From Oligoflexia bacterium (GTDB lineage: Bacteria; Bdellovibrionota_C; UBA2361; JBGSMV01): 36,487 nt of DNA. Position 1 is the stretch's first letter. Each line of letters begins with the position of its first letter. The stretch lies in assembly GCA_019694515.1 (NCBI GenBank), contig JAIBBU010000031.1, forward strand, positions 1 through 36,487, given 5' to 3'. Positions 32,427 to 36,487 of this stretch are shown in pieces. Below the pieces are notes generated by a model, which saw nothing but the letters and a program-made list of their open reading frames with translations, did not search any database and had not been told where the DNA came from. The position numbers were made by a program, and so were the translations under genes.

Positions 32427-33500
32427 ATGAAGATGATTGATCGAGATTCCGGCGCCGCCAGCTCTATTGGGGATGCTTTAAGCGGCCGCTGGTTAAAACA
32501 AGCTGTGCTCGCGGTCGTGCTGGTTTGGGGGCTGCTCGGCTGTAATGCCGCCGATAAGCTGGATGACGCGATCGATTTGGTTAATATCGATCGTAAGCCG
32601 ATAGACACCAGTATCACAGGGGTCAATGCCTTCGTTAATGATAGCCGTTTCGGCAGTATCAGACAGCAATTTGCCGAGGTACGTAACACCTTAGGGCTGC
32701 GTCATGTACGGGTGCTTCTGAACTGGAGTACCGAGGTGCAAGGCGCGCCAGGGTTGGCTCCTGACTTCTCCTTTTATGATTCGATCATTGACGGAATCCC
32801 CGCCGGGGTAGATGCGCTGGTAATCCTGACCGGCTTGCCCAGCTGGATGTCTAACGCAGCGAACTGGACCGATGGTAATCCGCGCAAAACCTTTGCGCAG
32901 CAGTGGGTGCGTGCGGCCACCGCACGCTACGGCGGAAATGGAAGAATCGTTGGGTTTCAGATCTGGAACGAGCCGAATGACCCCGCGAACCCTGATAACA
33001 GCACGCTTCAAGTTGTAGCCTCCCCGGCGAACTATACAGAGCTGCTCGGATTTGCTTACTCGGAAGCCAAGGCGAATGCGCCGGCCAAGCTCGTATTGAA
33101 TGGCGCTACCACCTCGATCAATCAAAATTATCCGGATACGGTTGATTACAATCGCGCCATGCGCGACGCCGGAGCGCAGAATTTTATTGACCGCTGGGCG
33201 ATTCACTATTACGGCAAACAGTTTGAGAATGTGGTGCAGGGCGGAGGCGTGGCGGATTTTCTGAATGGCATTTCGGAGCCGATTTGGGTAACCGAATCGG
33301 GAGCGCAAGGAGTTAACGAACAGCTGGCCTACGTGGAAACCGCTTGGCCATTTTTACGCGAAAAAATCCCAGGAATCGAGCGCTTCTATTACTATCAGTT
33401 TACGGAAGCTACCCCTCCGGACGTAACCTACGGCTTGCGGAATTTAAGCGGGGATAGTCCCGTTTCGGACCTGTACGTGTACCTGCGCGATCGCGGCTAG
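32427..33500 (+). CDS. Glycoside hydrolase-like (clan GH-A, GH39/GH5-like) lipoprotein
   Basis: A TIM-barrel glycosidase fold is recognisable. The acid/base is Glu182 in FQIWNEPND and the probable nucleophile is Glu290 in IWVTESGAQG, both at clan GH-A positions; LVILTGLPSWM, WAIHYYG and FYYYQFTE are further barrel strands. The hydrophobic segment at about 24-38 ends in LLGC, so Cys39 may be lipidated, although about 23 residues precede the hydrophobic core, which is long for a signal peptide. The substrate is unknown. The closest overall feel is GH39-like or a GH5 relative, and I would not name a family. Its stop codon abuts the stop of the convergent small lipoprotein gene. Confidence 0.82.
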   Translation: MKMIDRDSGAASSIGDALSGRWLKQAVLAVVLVWGLLGCNAADKLDDAIDLVNIDRKPIDTSITGVNAFVNDSRFGSIRQQFAEVRNTLGLRHVRVLLNWSTEVQGAPGLAPDFSFYDSIIDGIPAGVDALVILTGLPSWMSNAANWTDGNPRKTFAQQWVRAATARYGGNGRIVGFQIWNEPNDPANPDNSTLQVVASPANYTELLGFAYSEAKANAPAKLVLNGATTSINQNYPDTVDYNRAMRDAGAQNFIDRWAIHYYGKQFENVVQGGGVADFLNGISEPIWVTESGAQGVNEQLAYVETAWPFLREKIPGIERFYYYQFTEATPPDVTYGLRNLSGDSPVSDLYVYLRDRG

Positions 33501-34061
33501 TTACGGAGCGGACTGGCCAATCCCATAGAAGGTGTAGTTGCCACAGATCGGCTTGCCGACCACGCCTCTCAACAATGCGGCAAGCAGTTTGGTCTTGCCT
33601 TCAAGCCGACTCGGCTGTGCTGCGACCGTGTCCACTGCTGTCTTAACTAAGTGATCAACACCGCCCGAGCTCAATTTGAGCTCGAAAATCCCAGGATCTC
33701 CGATGCCGCTATTGGTGCCGGAGGAGGGGAACTTGTGCGGCTTTTGAGTTAGTGATTGCGAAATCTCTGAGACCAGCCCTGAGATTCTTTGCTGCTGCGC
33801 TGGCTGGAGGGGGCTTAGGTCCTGCTCCAGTGCGAGGTACCTCCCGCGTTTGATCTGTCCGCATTCGTGATAGAGCTGGCCGCTGGTAAGCTTATATTGC
33901 TCAAACTCAATCATCCCGATGGCGGCCCGGGACATCAGCAGCTCAAGGTCTGGAGCAACTGTTGGCGCGGTCTCGGCGCGAGGTTGTTCCGGGGTGGGGG
34001 ACGGGTTGGAGCAAGCTGAAAGCAGCAGGAGCAGGTAAGAGGGCCAGCGCAGATTCGTCAT
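33501..34061 (-). CDS. Hypothetical lipoprotein
   Basis: This 186-residue protein has a clear lipoprotein signal (MTNLRWPSYLLLLLSAC, lipobox LSAC, Cys17) followed by a Pro/Thr/Glu-rich linker. The mature domain contains two or three Cys (HECGQIKRGRYL, KPICGNYTFYGIG) that could form a disulfide in the periplasm. No family is recognised. Its stop codon directly abuts that of the convergent glycosidase gene, with no spacer between them. No clear ribosome-binding site is seen. Confidence 0.75.
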   Translation of the reverse strand: MTNLRWPSYLLLLLSACSNPSPTPEQPRAETAPTVAPDLELLMSRAAIGMIEFEQYKLTSGQLYHECGQIKRGRYLALEQDLSPLQPAQQQRISGLVSEISQSLTQKPHKFPSSGTNSGIGDPGIFELKLSSGGVDHLVKTAVDTVAAQPSRLEGKTKLLAALLRGVVGKPICGNYTFYGIGQSAP

Positions 34062-34100
34062 GGAGTCAAATAAATGAGGGTTTAAGCGCGCTCACGGAAT

Positions 34101-34362
34101 ACCTGGTTCAAGTCCCTTTCCGGCACGCGCCGGCATCGTCAGATGCCGGGCCGAAAATTCTGCCGGAGAAGGGACTTCCGAGCTGTTTGTCTCGCCTCCG
34201 GCTCGACCTGGTTCAAGTCCCTTTCCGGCACGCGCCGGCATCGTCAGATGCCGGGCCGAAAATTCTGCCGGAGAAGGGACTTCCGAGCTGTTTGTCTCGC
34301 CTCCGGCTCGACCTGGTTCAAGTCCCTTTCCGGCACGCGCCGGCATCGTCAGATGCCGGGCC
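34101..34362. repeat. 105-bp tandem repeats built from inverted copies of the tRNA-Leu 3' end
   Basis: Two full units (34101-34205, 34206-34310) and a partial third (34311-34362, 52 bases) repeat with a period of exactly 105 bases and look identical by eye. Each full unit holds a large palindrome. The outer arms CAAGTCCCTTTCCGGCA (from 34109) and TGCCGGAGAAGGGACTT (34161-34177) enclose a perfect inner hairpin CCGGCATC-GTCA-GATGCCGG (34130-34149). The outer arms match the 3' end of the neighbouring minus-strand tRNA-Leu in both orientations. The rest of the unit (about 34178-34205) is a spacer with CGAGC/GCTCG ends. Confidence 0.93.
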
Positions 34363-34380
34363 AAGAAAATCCAGCCGGTG

Positions 34381-34400
34381 CCAACACCGTTAGGTGTTGG
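34381..34400 (-). terminator. Hairpin just downstream of tRNA-Leu
   Basis: CCAACACC-GTTA-GGTGTTGG is a perfect 8-bp stem with a 4-base loop, beginning 12 bases after the tRNA 3' end. No T-run follows at once on the minus strand (a TTTTCTT comes about 12 bases later), so it may serve tRNA 3' processing or termination. It has the same size and layout as the inner hairpin of the adjacent repeats. Confidence 0.5.
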
Positions 34401-34412
34401 ACCCAAAGATTC

Positions 34413-34495
34413 TGCCGGAGAAGGGACTTGAACCCCCACACCCTTGCGGGTATCGGATTTTGAGTCCGACGCGTCTGCCATTTCGCCACTCCGGC
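34413..34495 (-). tRNA. tRNA-Leu (anticodon CAA)
   Basis: This is a class II tRNA. The acceptor stem GCCGGAG pairs with CTCCGGC, and the anticodon stem TCGGA/TCCGA has loop CTCAAAA, which gives anticodon CAA (codon UUG). The long variable arm (TACCCGCAAGGGTGT) is typical of tRNA-Leu. The T-arm GGGGG-TTCAAGT-CCCTT has a G-T wobble, and the discriminator is A (34413). CCA is not encoded. Confidence 0.94.
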
Positions 34496-34513
34496 AATTG
34501 AGGACTAGGTATC

Positions 34514-34542
34514 TGATTAGACTGGATTAAGCCTGGAGTCAA
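34514..34542 (-). promoter_or_regulatory. Probable promoter of tRNA-Leu
   Basis: On the minus strand, TTGACT (34537-34542) and TAATCA (34514-34519) are 17 bases apart, about 20 bases upstream of the tRNA. The -35 hexamer is the same as that of tRNA-Val; the -10 is weak. It lies just after the end of the preceding minus-strand gene. Confidence 0.4.
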
Positions 34543-34549
34543 GCGCGGC

Positions 34550-36151
34550 TCAAAAAGCGGAGTGATAGGTCTCAAATAGATGTCGCGCGCGTTTTAGGCC
34601 GAGACGCTCCAAGGTTGCGATCGACTTTTCGGCTTCTGCCTTGAGATCGACTGATTCGCGATACCGACCCCTGATTTTTTTACAAAGAGTATCGGCCCAG
34701 AGCATGGTTTCGATGTGCTCCATTGGAAATTTATGGCCGGGGCGGACCGCTTGCCTCTCCGTGACAGCAGTGTTGTTGAAGCGGCGAGCCGCCTGCGTTC
34801 CAAGCACCGTAACGATCTCGAGTACTTTGGTTACAACGAGGGGATCAACGTCCTTGGCTAAAGCGAGGCTTTCGAGGATTTTTCGGGCGCGGCTCTGCAC
34901 CAAAATGCGTTCGAGCTGTTCGCCTCCCGGGCGTACGTATAAACTATGTAGATGAAATAGCCCCGAAAGCTGTTCGAACACCGTGAGTTTCGGAGCTAGA
35001 TGTTTCGCGGGAGCAAGGGCGAAGCGTTCGATCAAGGCGAGAGTTCGGGTGGGGGCAGCCCCGCCGTCTACTAAGGCAGTGAACAGGCGCCGGCGACGGT
35101 CGTGATCAGTTGGCTGGCTAAGGATCCGTTCTGCGGTGCGCAGGCAAGGAGTTTCGAAGCGCGCCCGATCTAGAGTTAGTACTAATTTCATTAGTGCCGC
35201 TCCCTGTGGAGGACCGGATTCGTCACCAAGCGCGGTAAAATTTTCAAAGATGCGATGAAGGATCTTGCCTCTAATGCGATCTTCGTCAGGAGCAATAGCC
35301 AGCAGGGCGAGATCTCTGAAATTCGCAGTTCTATCAGAGGGCCGAAGTTTGGCTTCTATAAGGTGCAGCAGCCCCGCTGAGCCGGGACCGCTGTGGGCCA
35401 GATTTAGAAAAGCCATGTTTTTCCACCACTCACTGTCATCAGGTGCAGAGGGCCACCCTAAAATAGCAAGCGCGTTCGCCCGCAACACGATCCGATCGAT
35501 ATCAGAGGTCACGGAGGGGGGTATCTCCGCTTCGCGCTGGAGCTCCTCCGCACGTCTAACGTCGGATGCGGCCAGGTAGTCTCCGAAACGGCGCAGCCGG
35601 GCCGCGAGCTTAGGTGATATTCCAAAAGCAGCGCCGTCAGCTGGCTTGCAGATCATGCGGCGCAATGCCTCGACCGAGACCGTGTTTGCCCGCGACTGCA
35701 ATCCAGTCTCTTCACCCGTCTCTTCACCTGCGGCGGCCAGAATCTGTAAAGGAACATACAAACATGCAGCGCCTAATGGTGTAGCTTCGATAAAGCGCAG
35801 CATGGCGGCAGAACCTTCGGGCGTTGACTTGGAGAAGTGGAATGCTGCGCCAGGAATGAATCCAAGGGCCGGCTGCGGAAAGTGTCGAGCAAGGTCGAGG
35901 GTCTGCAGTACCGCTTCTTCGTGATCGGTAGCCAATAAGAAGTTACAGAGATCTTCGAAGGTCTGCTGGATTATCTCCGGCCTGGTCTCGCTCTCAAGCT
36001 GCGCGGCAATCAGCGTCAAAAACTGCGATTCGTCGGTAAGTGAGGTGCTCTCCTGTTTTGCGAGATCGTAAAGTAGTCCGCTGATCGACGCTGCGGTTAC
36101 GGGGCTAAGCTCATCGGAGTGAACATCCCTCTGCTGAGAATGCGGATCCAT
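34550..36151 (-). CDS. Large hypothetical helical protein
   Basis: This 533-residue protein has no family I recognise. It has no signal peptide and no clear TM segment. Composition is Ala/Leu/Arg/Glu-rich with regularly spaced Leu and Ala, suggesting an all-helical, repeat-like (HEAT or TPR-type) fold. A small internal duplication GEETGEETG is seen near residue 145, and the C-terminal 80 residues are strongly charged (AEAEKSIATLERLGLKRARH). The ATG at 36151 has no clear ribosome-binding site. It is on the same strand as the upstream acyltransferase (62 bases apart) and may be co-transcribed with it. Coding-like codon use over a long frame makes it a probable real gene. Confidence 0.75.
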   Translation of the reverse strand: MDPHSQQRDVHSDELSPVTAASISGLLYDLAKQESTSLTDESQFLTLIAAQLESETRPEIIQQTFEDLCNFLLATDHEEAVLQTLDLARHFPQPALGFIPGAAFHFSKSTPEGSAAMLRFIEATPLGAACLYVPLQILAAAGEETGEETGLQSRANTVSVEALRRMICKPADGAAFGISPKLAARLRRFGDYLAASDVRRAEELQREAEIPPSVTSDIDRIVLRANALAILGWPSAPDDSEWWKNMAFLNLAHSGPGSAGLLHLIEAKLRPSDRTANFRDLALLAIAPDEDRIRGKILHRIFENFTALGDESGPPQGAALMKLVLTLDRARFETPCLRTAERILSQPTDHDRRRRLFTALVDGGAAPTRTLALIERFALAPAKHLAPKLTVFEQLSGLFHLHSLYVRPGGEQLERILVQSRARKILESLALAKDVDPLVVTKVLEIVTVLGTQAARRFNNTAVTERQAVRPGHKFPMEHIETMLWADTLCKKIRGRYRESVDLKAEAEKSIATLERLGLKRARHLFETYHSAF

Positions 36152-36213
36152 TAGGAGGCAGCATAGCAGAGCTTAGAGTTGGAACCAAACAACAGATCGG
36201 GTGCGCTGCGGGC

Positions 36214-36487
36214 CTACTTCGATCCCAACTCCAGTTCTTGCCGGATCAGGCGCTCCATTGAGACGCAAAATGACTCGGCCTCTTGGCCTCCAGGGTCCTG
36301 CTGGGGGAGCTGGCGCAGGCGCACTTTGACCCCCAGGGGCACCGGCAATAGATTATAGCGGACTAATTCCCAAGACCCGGAAATGACCACCGGAACAACG
36401 ATCGCTCCGGGCATGCTTTCTAGCAGCGCCGCAAATCCGGCGACCCGAAAAGGCCGCATTTGCCCCTGTCGGCCGCGTGTGCCCTCG
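36214..36487 (-). CDS. plsC: 1-acyl-sn-glycerol-3-phosphate acyltransferase (PlsC) family, C-terminal part (5' truncated by window edge)
   Basis: The frame is open to the window edge, so the N-terminal half with the HX4D motif lies outside. At the edge the protein reads EGTRGRQGQMRPFRVAGFAALL, which is the third acyltransferase motif (FPEGTRS-like) followed by the conserved F/K-x-G-A segment. It continues with AIVVPVVISGSWELV, the fourth motif that begins VPV. PlsC-type enzymes transfer a fatty acyl chain to lysophosphatidate or related acceptors at the inner membrane. The C-terminus is hydrophilic and ends in EQELELGSK-like charged residues. A start at the internal ATG (36459) is not supported because conserved sequence lies upstream of it. 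Confidence 0.88.
   Translation of the reverse strand, partial: EGTRGRQGQMRPFRVAGFAALLESMPGAIVVPVVISGSWELVRYNLLPVPLGVKVRLRQLPQQDPGGQEAESFCVSMERLIRQELELGSK

Noticed and set aside
34101..34362. Repeat array considered as a CRISPR
   Set aside because: The repeated unit is the whole 105 bases with no unique spacers, and there are no cas genes; it is a plain tandem repeat.
34092..34481. Open frames on both strands across the 105-bp repeats, giving 35-residue protein repeats
   Set aside because: The frames exist because 105 is a multiple of three; they overlap the tRNA-Leu gene and its derived repeats, so they are not genes.

Overview
The window is about 36.5 kb of gene-dense chromosome from a diderm (Gram-negative) bacterium. 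Evidence for an outer membrane is an Mla-type lipid transport operon, several lipobox proteins, an EnvC-like amidase activator and a periplasmic CtpA protease. A 5-aminolevulinate synthase (C4 haem pathway), oxygen-dependent haem enzymes, a CarD-type RNA polymerase regulator beside ispD, and class 2 (quinone) PyrD fit an aerobic or microaerobic member of the broad deltaproteobacterial lineages. That placement is an inference from gene content; no rRNA gene is present.

Layout: (1) 1-3925, the 3' end of a sensor histidine kinase, ftsZ, and an unusual phosphoribosyltransferase-SLOG/LOG fusion protein. (2) 3981-11450, an mlaD-mlaF-mlaE-lipoprotein operon on the minus strand, divergent from ftsE-ftsX-envC-like-ctpA on the plus strand; the two operons share a CATG at their start codons. 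(3) 11451-11858, a gene-free, repeat-rich tract. (4) 11859-24621, a dispersed haem cluster: hemY-type hemG, hemE, hemF, hemH, hemA, hemB and a very divergent hemC-hemD fusion. It is interrupted by a CorA-like protein without GMN, a YebC-family protein and an M48 protease with a TerB-like tail. (5) 24859-29654, a small ORF, tRNA-Val, rpmI-rplT, a tandem KAS III pair (one catalytically degenerate, one intact FabH), a RimI-like acetyltransferase and pyrD. (6) 29701-31431, a strong promoter with a long leader, carD, a strong terminator and ispD. (7) 31486-34061, a LysM lipoprotein, a glycosidase-like lipoprotein and a small lipoprotein. (8) 34101-36487, tandem 105-bp palindromic repeats that carry copies of the 3' end of the adjacent tRNA-Leu, then the tRNA, an orphan helical protein, and the C-terminal part of a PlsC-type acyltransferase.

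Functionally, the window covers division and envelope remodelling (FtsZ, FtsEX-EnvC, CtpA, Mla), an apparently complete route from glycine and succinyl-CoA to protohaem, fatty-acid initiation, pyrimidine and isoprenoid precursor synthesis, and translation. The best candidates for undescribed biology are the PRTase-SLOG fusion, the KAS III pseudo-enzyme/FabH pair, the HemCD-like protein that has lost HemC catalytic residues, and the tRNA-Leu-derived palindromic repeat array.
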